The translations under genes were made by a program, and so were the position numbers. A DNA stretch of 64,000 bases from Roseomonas populi (GTDB taxonomy: Bacteria > Pseudomonadota > Alphaproteobacteria > Acetobacterales > Acetobacteraceae), in contig NZ_JANJOU010000008.1 in assembly GCF_024594815.1 (NCBI RefSeq), forward strand, positions 248,001 to 312,000, given 5' to 3'. Within the stretch, counting starts at the first letter, position 1, and the number at the start of each line of letters is the position of its first letter. The notes beneath the pieces were generated by a model that saw only the letters and a program-made list of their open reading frames with translations, was not told where the DNA came from and made no database searches. This document shows positions 45,485 to 54,516 of this stretch, one piece after another.

Positions 45485-45679
45485 ATGGCCGTCCGCCGAA
45501 CCATCACCGTCTCGATCACCCCGCAGCAGGACGACCTGCTACGGAAGTGCGTTTCGTCGGGCCGGTTCGGCAGCGTGAGCGAGGTGATGCGCGCGGCCCT
45601 GCGCCTTCTAGAACGGGACGAAGCCGCATCAGCGGCTCCTGCGCCCAAGCTACCGGGCGACCTGACTGCCAATGTCTGA
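45485..45679 (+). CDS. Solitary ParD-like antitoxin
   Basis: The product is 64 residues. The ribbon-helix-helix sequence RRTITVSITPQQDDLL followed by GSVSEVMRAALRLLERDE is typical of ParD/CopG antitoxins, with the neutralising C-terminus shortened. No ParE toxin follows; instead the histidine-kinase ATG lies inside its 3' end (8-bp overlap). It may be a chromosomal remnant or a regulator adopted by the downstream signalling operon. Confidence 0.8.
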   Translation: MAVRRTITVSITPQQDDLLRKCVSSGRFGSVSEVMRAALRLLERDEAASAAPAPKLPGDLTANV

Positions 45680-47741
45680 CGCTTTGGAGACCATGGGTCC
45701 TCTTCCCGTGGGCGGCGACATGGGCGCGCTTCTCCGCGCCATCGACTGGGCCGGGGCGGGTCTCGGCGACCGGGCAGCCTGGCCCGCCGCGCTCCGTGTC
45801 GGCGTGAACCTCATGCTCGACAGTATCGGCCCGGCGTGGCTCGCCTGGGGGCCGGAGCTGACGTTCCTCTACAACGACGCGTATCGCGACCTCCTGGGCG
45901 CCAAGCACCCGGAAGCACTCGGCCGCCCCCTGGCGGAGGTCTGGGCCGAGATCTGGCCGGAGGTGGAACCGCTGGTGAGGCGGACCCTCGGGGGCGAGCC
46001 GGTCATCCGGCGTGACCTGCCGCTGCGCGTGGAGAGGAACCTGGGCTTCGAGGACGCCTACTTCACCTTCTCCTACGCCCCTCTGCGGGACGACGACGGC
46101 GCTGTTGGCGGCCTGTTCTGCCATGTCCTCGAAACCACCTCCGCGGTCCGGGCCGGGCAGCGCCGGGATGCCAACCAAAATGCCCTGCAGGCGACCAACG
46201 ACACCCTGGGGCAGCAGGTCGTCGAGCGGACGGCCTCGCTCCGCCTGTACCGGGACATCATTCAGTCCCACACCGACCCGATCTGCGCCTTCGACACCGG
46301 GTTCCGGCTGACAGCCTTCAACCGGGCGCACAGCGACGAGTTCCACAGGATCTTCGGCCACCGGGTACGGGCCGGCGAGGTGTTCCCCGACCTCTTCCCG
46401 CCCGATCAGGCCCCGCTCATCCGCGGATTCATGGCCCGCGCGCTGGCGGGCGAGGCCTTCACCGTCATCGAGAGGTTCGGGGATCCGAATCTGGCCAAGC
46501 CGTCCTGGGAGGTTTCCTACACGCCGCTGCGCGACGAGAGGGGGGAGATCATCGGGGCCTACCACTTCGTCAGGGATATCTCGGAGCGGCTCCGCCAGGA
46601 GGCAGAGCTCGCCGCGACGCAGGCGGCCTTGCGCCAGTCCCAGAAGATGGAGGCGGTGGGACAGATGACCGGTGGCGTCGCGCACGACTTCAACAACCTG
46701 CTGACGGTCATCCTCGGCAGCCTGGAGATGCTGCGCCGGCGGATCCCTCATAACCCCGTGCTCATGAAGTACATGGGCGCCGCGCAGGACGCGGCCAGGC
46801 GCGGCGCGCAGGTCAACGCGCAATTGCTGTCCTTCTCCCGGCGGCAGCCGCTGGAGGCCACGACCGTGGACGCCCGGGACGTGGTCCAGGGCATCAGCGA
46901 TCTCCTGAAGCAGACGGTCAACGGCGCCGCCGAGGTCGAGATCTCGCTCCCGGAGGAAGCGCTGCTCGTCCACGTCGACAAGAACCAGCTCGAGATGGCC
47001 ATTCTCAACCTCGTGGTGAATGCTCGCGACGCCTCGAAGCCCGGCGGGCGCATCGTGGTCCGAGCCGAGCGCGGCGCAGTGGACGGCACGGGATGCGGAA
47101 CCTGGATCTCGGTGGTCGACCAGGGCGAGGGCATGACGCCCGAGACCCTGGAGCGTGTGTTCGAGCCCTTCTTCACAACCAAGGGCATCGGCGTCGGAAC
47201 CGGCCTCGGCCTCAGCATGGTGTACGGTTTCGTCCGCCAGTCGGGTGGCCAGATCGACATCGAGAGTGCCCCTGGCGAGGGAACGCGGGTACAACTGCGC
47301 CTGCCCGAGGGAGGTTCCGGCGCCAAGCCCGAAGAGTTCCTCGCTGAGGCCCCTGTCCGCGCCGCCGATGGCGAGAGCATCCTGGTCGTCGAGGACGACG
47401 CTTCGGTGCGGGAAGTCGCGGTTGGCGCGCTGGAGCAGCTCGGATACCCGGTCCACGAGGCCGAGAGCGGCGACGACGCCTTGCGGATGCTGGCGGACGG
47501 CCTGGAGGTGGACCTGATCTTCACCGACGTGGCGATGCCGGGATCCCTCGACGGCGTCGGGCTCGCCCAGCGTGTGAGCCGGCTGAGGCCGGGCACCAGC
47601 ATCCTCGTGACGTCAGGACGCTTGCCAGAAGGGGTGGATCTCGATGCGCTGAGAACCATCGGCGCCGCGTTCATCCGCAAGCCCTACCAACCGATCGACC
47701 TCGCCCTCGCCATCCAGTCTGCCCTCGACGGAGGGGCCTAG
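45672..47741 (+). CDS. Hybrid histidine kinase with PAS domains and receiver
   Basis: The product is 689 residues with no membrane segments, hence cytoplasmic. The order is: a PAS-like domain (about 20-160, LAWGPELTFLYNDAYRDLLG), a second PAS (about 190-310, DPICAFDTGFRLTAFNRAH), HisKA with His338 (GGVAHDFNNLL), HATPase_c (NLVVNARDA, GTGLGLSMVYG), and a receiver with Asp619 (IFTDVAMPG). It may autophosphorylate and pass phosphate to its own receiver or to the regulator at 50154. It is translated from within the ParD-like gene and stands 56 bp before the bacteriophytochrome gene. Confidence 0.88.
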   Translation: MSDALETMGPLPVGGDMGALLRAIDWAGAGLGDRAAWPAALRVGVNLMLDSIGPAWLAWGPELTFLYNDAYRDLLGAKHPEALGRPLAEVWAEIWPEVEPLVRRTLGGEPVIRRDLPLRVERNLGFEDAYFTFSYAPLRDDDGAVGGLFCHVLETTSAVRAGQRRDANQNALQATNDTLGQQVVERTASLRLYRDIIQSHTDPICAFDTGFRLTAFNRAHSDEFHRIFGHRVRAGEVFPDLFPPDQAPLIRGFMARALAGEAFTVIERFGDPNLAKPSWEVSYTPLRDERGEIIGAYHFVRDISERLRQEAELAATQAALRQSQKMEAVGQMTGGVAHDFNNLLTVILGSLEMLRRRIPHNPVLMKYMGAAQDAARRGAQVNAQLLSFSRRQPLEATTVDARDVVQGISDLLKQTVNGAAEVEISLPEEALLVHVDKNQLEMAILNLVVNARDASKPGGRIVVRAERGAVDGTGCGTWISVVDQGEGMTPETLERVFEPFFTTKGIGVGTGLGLSMVYGFVRQSGGQIDIESAPGEGTRVQLRLPEGGSGAKPEEFLAEAPVRAADGESILVVEDDASVREVAVGALEQLGYPVHEAESGDDALRMLADGLEVDLIFTDVAMPGSLDGVGLAQRVSRLRPGTSILVTSGRLPEGVDLDALRTIGAAFIRKPYQPIDLALAIQSALDGGA

Positions 47742-47797
47742 ATGCAGGACTTCCCCATCCCGGCCCCGTTTGCTGCCCCTACGTCCGAAAGCGCCTG

Positions 47798-50146
47798 ATG
47801 ACCGTCGCGAAGAATCATCCCGAAGCGCCGCCCCCGGCCCACCAGCCGCCCGGGGTGGACCTGACGAACTGCGACCGCGAGCCCATCCACATCCCCGGCA
47901 GCATCCAGCCCCACGGGCTGATCCTCGCCATGGCGGAACCGGACCTCACCATCGTTTCGGTCAGCGCGAACGTGGTTGACTGGACAAGGAGACCCGCGCC
48001 CGAGTTCGGTGGCCAGCCGCTTGAGGCGCTCCTCTCGGACGAGGGAGCGGCCGCGGTGCGGGGGGCGCTCGGCAGCTCGGACCCTGTGGGCGGCAACCCT
48101 TACGCGCTCAGGCTGCGGGGCCGGGAGGCGGAAGCCGAGTGGAACAGCATCCTCCACCGGCACGATGGCCTGGCCCTGCTGGAGATGGAGCCACGGGACG
48201 CGAGCGCGCTGTCCTACCGGGCCTGCTTCGACCATGTCCGCGCCCTGACGCAGCGGTTGCAGACCACCAAGACGCTCGCGGACGCCTGTGCCGCCACGGT
48301 CGCGGAGGTCCGCCGCATGACGGGCTACGGCTTCGTCATGGTTTACCGCTTCCTGGGGGATGCCTCAGGGCAGGTGATCGCCGAGGACCGGGCCGACGAC
48401 ATGCCCTCCTATATCGGGCTCCATTTCCCGGCCAGCGACATCCCCGCCCAGGCCCGCGCGCTCTACGTGCGGAACCCCAGCCGGAACATCCCGGATGCGG
48501 CCTATAGCCCGGCCGCGCTGGTGCCGGCGGCCGATCCCCGCACGGAGCGGCCGATTGACCTGAGCCAGGCCGGGCTGCGCAGCGTCTCGCCCATCCATGT
48601 CGAGTACCTGTCCAACATGGGCATGCGGGCCTCGATGTCGGTTTCCATCATCCGGGACGGCCAGCTCTGGGGGCTGATCTCCTGCATGGACCGGGAGCCG
48701 CGCTATCCAAGCTACGAGGTACGGCAGGCCTGCGAGCTGATGGCCCATGCCCTGGCCTGGCAGATCGGCGTCCTGGCGGAGGTAGAGGCGGCGAACTACA
48801 GGCTCCGCCTGAAGACGCTGCAGACGACGCTCGCGCTCGACATGGGCAGCGCGGCCGACGCGCACGAGGTGCTCCGCAACCACAGCCCGGCCCTGCTGGA
48901 GGCCGTGGACGCATCGGGCGCCGTGCTCTGGGCGGCGGGAACCATGACCCCGGTCGGACGGTTACCCCCGCAGGAGGACCTCGGCGGGTTGCTGACCTGG
49001 GTCCAGATGTCCATGCGAGGCGAGATCTTACACACCGACCATCTTTCCGCGTCCTACCCGGGCGGGGCGGCCCTAGTGGCGGAGGCGAGCGGCCTGCTGG
49101 CTGTGCCGCTCTCTCGCTCCGGCCAGGACATGATGCTGTGGTTCCGCCCGGAGCTGCCGCGGACGGTGCAGTGGGGTGGAGACCCGAACAAGGCCGCCAC
49201 CCCCCAGGGCGCCGATGGCCGCCTGCACCCCCGCAAGTCCTTCGAGGCCTGGGCAGAGCAGGTTCGCGGCCGTTCCCGCCCCTGGGAACCCTACGAGATC
49301 GCGGCCGCCATGGAATTCCGCGACATGGCCGTGGATGCCATCGTGCGCCGCTCGGCCGAGCTGGAGCGCAGCAGCGCCGCCATCCGCCGCGTCGCCGACC
49401 AGCTGGAAACCTTCGTGCACGTGGCCTCGCACGACCTGCTGGAACCCGCCCGGCAGGTCGAGACGCTGACCGACATCCTCCAGGACATGATCCCGGCCGA
49501 GATCGCCGCCGACGAGGAGGTGTCGGAAGTCGTCAGCGGCATCCGCGGCGTTTCCGGGCGCCTTCGGCGGCTGATCGGCGACCTGGCCGACTACTCGCAG
49601 GTCGGCCGCCAGGCCCAGCCCTTCGAGCCGGTGGACCTCGACGACGTGCTGCGCGAGACGCGGGAGATGCTGGCCCGCCCGATCGCCGAGGCGGAGGCGC
49701 GCATCGTCGCGGAGAGCCTGCCGATGGTGGTGTGCGACAAGCGGCAGATCCGCCACGTCTTCCTGAACCTGATCTCGAACGCGCTGAAGTACCGCTCGCC
49801 CGCCCGCAGGCCAGTGATCCGCGTCTTCGAGGGTTCGGGCCCGGCGGGGCAGCCCATGAAGCCGGAAACGACCAAGGGTCTGGATCCGGCCGGTGCGCGG
49901 GCTGTGACGGTCTGCGTCGAGGACAACGGCATCGGCTTTCCCCCGGGGCAGGGCGAGAACATCTTCGAGCCGTTCCGCCGTCTTCACGGATCCGGTCGCT
50001 ACGAGGGCACCGGTGTCGGCCTGGCGATCTGCCGCAAGATCATCGAGCGGCATGGGGGCTCCATCCATGCGACCGGGCGGGAAGGCCAGGGTTCCACCTT
50101 CTGCTTCGCCCTCCCGGTGCGCGGCTCCTATCCCTTGAACTCCTGA
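47798..50146 (+). CDS. bphP: Bacteriophytochrome histidine kinase
   Basis: The product is 782 residues. The photosensory core is complete: PAS with biliverdin-binding Cys25 (NCDREPIHIPGSIQPHG), GAF with SDIPAQAR (Asp214-Ile215-Pro216) and the chromophore-pocket His267 (SPIHVEYLSNMG), and PHY with the tongue motif PRKSF (478-482). HisKA (His545, VASHDLLEP) and HATPase_c (NLISNALKYRS, GTGVGLAIC) follow. It should sense red/far-red light in the cytoplasm and phosphorylate the regulator 7 bp downstream. No heme oxygenase gene for biliverdin is in the window. Confidence 0.92.
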   Translation: MTVAKNHPEAPPPAHQPPGVDLTNCDREPIHIPGSIQPHGLILAMAEPDLTIVSVSANVVDWTRRPAPEFGGQPLEALLSDEGAAAVRGALGSSDPVGGNPYALRLRGREAEAEWNSILHRHDGLALLEMEPRDASALSYRACFDHVRALTQRLQTTKTLADACAATVAEVRRMTGYGFVMVYRFLGDASGQVIAEDRADDMPSYIGLHFPASDIPAQARALYVRNPSRNIPDAAYSPAALVPAADPRTERPIDLSQAGLRSVSPIHVEYLSNMGMRASMSVSIIRDGQLWGLISCMDREPRYPSYEVRQACELMAHALAWQIGVLAEVEAANYRLRLKTLQTTLALDMGSAADAHEVLRNHSPALLEAVDASGAVLWAAGTMTPVGRLPPQEDLGGLLTWVQMSMRGEILHTDHLSASYPGGAALVAEASGLLAVPLSRSGQDMMLWFRPELPRTVQWGGDPNKAATPQGADGRLHPRKSFEAWAEQVRGRSRPWEPYEIAAAMEFRDMAVDAIVRRSAELERSSAAIRRVADQLETFVHVASHDLLEPARQVETLTDILQDMIPAEIAADEEVSEVVSGIRGVSGRLRRLIGDLADYSQVGRQAQPFEPVDLDDVLRETREMLARPIAEAEARIVAESLPMVVCDKRQIRHVFLNLISNALKYRSPARRPVIRVFEGSGPAGQPMKPETTKGLDPAGARAVTVCVEDNGIGFPPGQGENIFEPFRRLHGSGRYEGTGVGLAICRKIIERHGGSIHATGREGQGSTFCFALPVRGSYPLNS

Positions 50147-50153
50147 GGCGGCG

Positions 50154-50627
50154 ATGCCAAGCGAGGCTCTTGTCGCGACGGACGAGAAATCGGTGCTCAT
50201 CGCCGAGGACGACCGCTTCGACCAGCTCATCATCAAGCGCGCCTTCAAGGCGGCCCAGCTCAGCGTCTCCGTGCGCTTCGTCGAGCACGGGGAGGAGTTG
50301 CTGGCCTATCTCCGGAGCGGCGCGAGGCCGAGTGAAACGGGTGCCCTCACGCTGCCGGCGGTCATCTTCCTTGACCTGAACATGCCGGTCGTGGACGGCT
50401 GGGCCGCCCTGCGGGAGCTTCGGTCGGAGCCGCGCTGGGCAAACATCCCGGTCATCGTCATGTCCACCCTGACTCATGAGGACGACATCGCCCGCGTCTA
50501 TGCGAGTGGGGCGAGCGCCTATTTCACGAAGCCGACGAGCTTCGACGACATGGTCCAGGCCATCCGCGCATCCGCCTCGCCGTGGTTGAAGCCGCCAGGA
50601 TCAGACCCGGCGAGGCATATCCACTAG
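50154..50627 (+). CDS. CheY-like response regulator paired with the bacteriophytochrome
   Basis: The product is 157 residues, a single receiver domain. The acidic pocket is IAEDDRFDQ near residue 17, the phosphoacceptor is Asp74 (FLDLNMPVVDG), and the switch residues are MSTLTHEDD and YFTKPTS. This Rcp1/CheY-like type is the usual partner of phytochrome kinases. It has no output domain. The stop codon TAG is shared with the IS element: TA is the target dinucleotide and G the first base of the element. Confidence 0.88.
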   Translation: MPSEALVATDEKSVLIAEDDRFDQLIIKRAFKAAQLSVSVRFVEHGEELLAYLRSGARPSETGALTLPAVIFLDLNMPVVDGWAALRELRSEPRWANIPVIVMSTLTHEDDIARVYASGASAYFTKPTSFDDMVQAIRASASPWLKPPGSDPARHIH

Positions 50628-51674
50628 AGCGGTTTCCCATCAGTCTGGGTCATATCCGGCTGCGGCGAAGTAGTTGGCGCATTCGGCTGGGGTGAAGGTT
50701 GGGATGAGCCGACCGATGGTGTCCCAGAGGCCATCGACGGTGCGCTCGGCGGCTTTGCGGAGCAGCGCCTTCAGCTTGGAGAAGGCGTTCTCGATGGGGT
50801 TGAAGTCGGGACTGTAGGGCGGGAGGTAGAGCAGGCTCGCGCCTGCAGCCTCGATGGAGGCCCTGACGCCCGCGCCCTTGTGGCTGCCAAGGTTGTCCAT
50901 GACGACGAGGTCCCCAGGTCGCAGCTCCGGCACGAGGACCTGGTCGACATAGGCCTGGAAGGCGCAGCCATTGATCGGGCCGTCGAGCACCATGGGGGCG
51001 AGCATGCCGGTGTTGCGCAAGCCGGCAACGAAGGTGGTGGTCTTCCAGTGTCCGTGCGGGATGCCGGTCCGCAGGCGCTCGCCCCGGGGCGCCCGGCCGC
51101 GGGTGCGGGCCATGTTCGTCGAGGCCCAGGTCTCGTCGATGAAGACCAGCTTGGTGGGGTCGAGATCAAGCTGGCTCTCGAACCACGCCCAGCGCCGCCT
51201 CAGGACGTCCGGCCGGTCCTGTTCCACAGCGTGGGCCGACTTTTTTTCCATGTCATCCGGCGCCGGTCGAAGAAGCGCCACAGCGTGCCGATCCCGGCCG
51301 ACACGCCCGCCTTGGCCAGTTCGGCCCGGATCTCCTTCAGCGTGATGTCGGAAGTCCGCTCGACCAAGCCCAGGATCAGTGGCGCATGCGCCTCGATCCG
51401 TGCCGTTCGGCGGTCCCCGCCGAGTGGCCCTGGTGCGACCGAGCCCGCCTCCCGCGCCAGCGTTGCCCAGCGGATCGCGCTCGACGCGCTCACCCCGAAG
51501 CGGACCGCCGCCGCCCGGCAGGACGCACCCGCGGCGATTGCTGCCACCACCCGCTCCCGCAAATCCATCGACAGCGCCTTCGACATGCCCCGGGCCTCCT
51601 CGCCAGGAACACTGCATCACCTCGCCACAACTTCGTGGATCACAAGCGATTCAGTCAGGCCGGAAACCGCTCTA
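50625..51674 (-). mobile_element. IS630-type insertion sequence with TA target duplication
   Basis: The element runs from 50627 to 51672 (1046 bp), flanked by TA at 50625-50626 and at 51673-51674, the target duplication expected of IS630/Tc1/mariner elements. The terminal inverted repeats start GAGCGGTTTCC at 50627-50637 and match GGAAACCGCTC at 51662-51672, and are less well matched inward. It carries one transposase read by frameshift on the minus strand. It sits at the stop codon of the response regulator without changing the protein. Confidence 0.9.
50640..51586 (-). CDS. IS630-family transposase, two overlapping frames joined by -1 frameshift
   Basis: Frame 1 runs from ATG at 51586 to a stop at 51200 (128 residues) and has the HTH (LRERVVAAIAAGASCRAAAVRF in blocks, SASSAIRWA). 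Frame 2 continues to 50640 and carries the DDE domain: FIDETWAST (first Asp), VMDNLGSHKG (second Asp) and PPYSPDFNPIENAFSKLK (final Glu). The frames overlap at a run of seven A on the coding strand (51247-51241, TGG followed by A7 and GTC). A -1 slip there yields a continuous protein of about 315 residues, as in many IS630 members. It appears intact and potentially active. Confidence 0.88.
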
Positions 51675-51923
51675 GGCTCCGGAGCGCGGGGCCTGGGTTC
51701 CGGCTGCTGATGGCCGCTCCTTGCTCTTGCACCATCCTCCTCGGGGGATAAGCAGGCTGGATCTGGCCAGAAGGGTTCGCGAGCGAGAAGACCCTACCCG
51801 TCGCTACCACCGTCGCAATCATTGTCATCGCGGGCTGTCCCTCCCTCCCTCCGCCGACCTTGGGATAGGCCGATCGTACCGGCCGCGATACCATCCCCAG
51901 GGATTCGGATGGGTGAGGGCCCG

Positions 51924-53105
51924 ATGGAGTTCGGCGACGCGGCGGCGGCCGCGCTGATCCGATCGATCTATGACGCGGCCATGGCGCCTGGCGACGGGGG
52001 CAGCTCCTGGCAGCAGGTCCTGGCATCGGTCCAGGAGGCCGGAGAGGGGGACGCCAGCCTGCTGCAGGTCAGGGGCCGGACCCTGGACCAGACCTCCGTC
52101 ATCGCGGCCGGCAACATCGATCCCGTGAGCGCCAAGCTTTACCAGGATTATTATTACTCGCGCGACCTGTGGGTCACCCGCTACCCCAAGGGCAGGGACA
52201 TGGGGGGCGCCACCCTGAGCCAGGATTTCGTCCACGAGGACGAGATGCGGAACTCCGAGATCTACAACGACCTGCTGCTCCCCCATCTGGGCGGCCTCTT
52301 CTACAACTTCGGGGTGGCCGACCACGTCTCCCCGACGGAGGTCGTGCTGCTCGGTGTGCAAAGGAAGCACGGGCGAGGGGCGTTCGACCGGCGCTCGGCA
52401 GCGTCCTTGGAGGCGGTCTGGAAGCACCTGCTGCACGCGATGCGGCTGCGGTCGGGCATGGGCCTGCTCAGGGCGGACCTCGACATCGCCCTCGGGGCGC
52501 TGGACGCGCTGGAGGCGGCCGTCCTGGTGCTGAAGGAGGGCGGCGTCATCGCCCTCGCGAACCTGCCCGCACGGCGGCTCCTGGACCGCCAGGACGGGAT
52601 AAGGAGCGCCCCAGGCGGTCGCATCGCGCTTCGGCAGCAGGCGGAGCAATCGCGGCTGGACGCGATGGTCGGCCGGGCGCTGGCGGCGCAGCTCGGCACA
52701 ATCGCCGCTTCCCCGGACGGGATCATGCTCGTGAGCCGGGATGGTGGCCGGGCGCCGCTCTCCTTGCTCGTCGCGCCCTTCAAGCCAGGACGGCGCGAGG
52801 CGGCCGAGCGACAGCCGCCGATGGCTCTGGTCTTGGTGTCAGACCCCGATCGCCGGGCAGTTGGGCTGGGCGAGCTTGCCGCGCAGCTCTACGGCCTGAC
52901 GCCCGCCGAGGGGGCGATGGCTGAGGCGCTGGCAGCGGGCCATTCCCCGGAGGAGATCGCCGAGAGGCGGGCGGTGCGGATCTCGACCGTCCGCACGCAG
53001 ATCCAATCGATCCTCTCCAAGACCGGCACCACGCGGCAGATGGAACTGATGCGGCTGTTGCTGACACTCCCCCAGGGAAGGCGGTATTCGCCGGATGGGG
53101 ACTGA
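51924..53105 (+). CDS. LuxR-family transcriptional regulator
   Basis: The product is 393 residues from ATG at 51924 (GAGGG five bases upstream; ATG at 51909 is in frame). The C-terminal LuxR HTH reads LTPAEGAMAEALAAGHSPEEIAERRAVRISTVRTQIQSILSKTGTTRQMEL (about residues 320-375, in blocks). The N-terminal 200 residues (IRSIYDAAM, YYYSRDLWVTRYP) form a sensor region seen in many alphaproteobacterial LuxR proteins. The signal is unknown. It is separated from the phytochrome operon by the IS element. Confidence 0.85.
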   Translation: MEFGDAAAAALIRSIYDAAMAPGDGGSSWQQVLASVQEAGEGDASLLQVRGRTLDQTSVIAAGNIDPVSAKLYQDYYYSRDLWVTRYPKGRDMGGATLSQDFVHEDEMRNSEIYNDLLLPHLGGLFYNFGVADHVSPTEVVLLGVQRKHGRGAFDRRSAASLEAVWKHLLHAMRLRSGMGLLRADLDIALGALDALEAAVLVLKEGGVIALANLPARRLLDRQDGIRSAPGGRIALRQQAEQSRLDAMVGRALAAQLGTIAASPDGIMLVSRDGGRAPLSLLVAPFKPGRREAAERQPPMALVLVSDPDRRAVGLGELAAQLYGLTPAEGAMAEALAAGHSPEEIAERRAVRISTVRTQIQSILSKTGTTRQMELMRLLLTLPQGRRYSPDGD

Positions 53106-53601
53106 CGGCCCAGCGGCCATCCCGGCTGCCCAGTAATTCGCTGGATTAGGGGCACAGGCCTCCGGCCAGATGAGGCCGACTTGGGAAGCATGAAGCCTAG
53201 CTGGCCAGCCTGTCAGGCGCAGGCGGCGTGCATCGCCGACAGCGTCGCGCTCTTTGTCGCGCTCGGTGGCGGCAGTCCTGACGCGGCAGGGATGGAAGCC
53301 GGTGCAGCACGGCCGCAGGCGGGAGGCGAGCCGGGATGATGCCGTCGGGAGGAGCCGTGCCGAGGGGAACGGCGCAAACAATGAGGCGCCTGCACTCAGG
53401 CGAGGACCTTCCGCCGTTTCACGCAGTCGTCCGGGCCGGCAGCTTTTCCGGTGTGGCGCAGAGCTTCGATGCTCCCCTGACCCTCGTGCCGAAGCGCCCT
53501 CTCAGGTCAGCCGGCGGGCAGCCCTGTTTGGTCCCGGCACAAGCGGTCCGTTCCGGGGCTCCCTCTTCCCCGCAGCCGGTGGACCACCAGCGACGCCGCT
53601 G
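53106..53601. other. 496-bp intergenic region with a LysR remnant
   Basis: There is no intact gene. Around 53381-53490 the plus strand keeps a recognisable LysR start (described separately). The rest shows no assignable frame. Confidence 0.45.
53381..53490 (+). pseudogene. N-terminal remnant of a LysR-family regulator
   Basis: ATG at 53381 begins a frame reading EDLPPFHAVVRAGSFSGVAQSFDAPLTLVPKR, in short blocks. LysR proteins commonly start L-x-x-F-x-A-V-V-x-A-G-S-F-S-x-A-A-x-x-L-x-x-P-x-S-x-V-S-R-R, so the first 35 residues of the HTH are recognisable, with the key serine replaced. Downstream the frame loses all similarity. Confidence 0.4.
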
Positions 53602-54489
53602 TCAGATGACGGGCACGCCGCGTTGCTGTGCCTCTTCTTCGGGTTCCATGTGGATCGTGACCACCGCGCCCTCGATCTCGGCGCGGAGGGCTTCCTCCAT
53701 GCGGTCCGAGATCGCGTGGGCCTGGCGCAGCGGCATGTCGCCCGGCAGGACGAGGTGGCACTCGAGGAAGGTGGTGTGGCCGACATGGCGCACGCGGAGC
53801 TCGTGCACCTCGATCGCGCCCTCGGCGGAGCTGGAGAGGATGCCGCGGAGCCGCGCCAGGGTCTCCCGGTTGGGCGCGGCGTCCATCAGGCCGCCGACCG
53901 ACTCCCGCACCAGGCCCGTGCCGCTCCAGAGGATGTTCAGGGCGACCACCGCGGCGAGGGCCGGATCCAGCCAGAGCCAGCCGGTCAGCGGCACGAGGGC
54001 AAAGCCCAGGAGCACGCCGGCGGAGGTGAAGACGTCGGTGAAGAGGTGCTTGCCGCTGGCGACGAGTGCAGGCGACCGGGCGGTCCGGCCCGACCGGACC
54101 AGGACGGCGCCCCAGACCCCGTTCGCGGCCGTCGCGGCGGCGCTGACCGCCATGCCCAGGAACGACGCGTCGAGCGGTTGGGGGTTCAGGAAACCGCCGA
54201 GGGCCTCCCGCATAATGGAGAGGGCCGCGAGGATGATCAGCACGCCCTCCAGCACCGCCGAGAGGTACTCGGCCTTCCCGTGCCCGTAGGGGTGGCCCTG
54301 GTCCGCCGGGCGGCTGCCAACCCAGAGGGCGAGCGTCGCCGTGCAGGCCGCGACGACGTTGATGATGCTCTCGAGCGCGTCGGAGTAGAGGGCGACGCTG
54401 CCCGTGATCCACCAGGCCGCGAACTTCGTCGCGAGGACGGCCACGCCGACGCCGATGCTGTAGAGGCCGAAGCGAACCGTGCGGGTCAT
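53602..54489 (-). CDS. Cation diffusion facilitator (CDF) metal-efflux transporter
   Basis: The product is 295 residues with six predicted membrane segments. CDF features are ALYSDALESIINVV in TM2, RPADQGHPYGHGKAEYLSA in the first loop (zinc/manganese family), KHLFTDVFTS in TM5, and a cytoplasmic C-terminal domain (AIEVHELRVRHVGHTTFLECHLVL in blocks). It exports divalent metal in exchange for protons. It lies 27 bp downstream of mntP on the same strand, which favours manganese. Confidence 0.87.
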   Translation of the reverse strand: MTRTVRFGLYSIGVGVAVLATKFAAWWITGSVALYSDALESIINVVAACTATLALWVGSRPADQGHPYGHGKAEYLSAVLEGVLIILAALSIMREALGGFLNPQPLDASFLGMAVSAAATAANGVWGAVLVRSGRTARSPALVASGKHLFTDVFTSAGVLLGFALVPLTGWLWLDPALAAVVALNILWSGTGLVRESVGGLMDAAPNRETLARLRGILSSSAEGAIEVHELRVRHVGHTTFLECHLVLPGDMPLRQAHAISDRMEEALRAEIEGAVVTIHMEPEEEAQQRGVPVI

Positions 54490-54516
54490 CGCGTTCTCGC
54501 GGGAGGAGAGGGTCGG

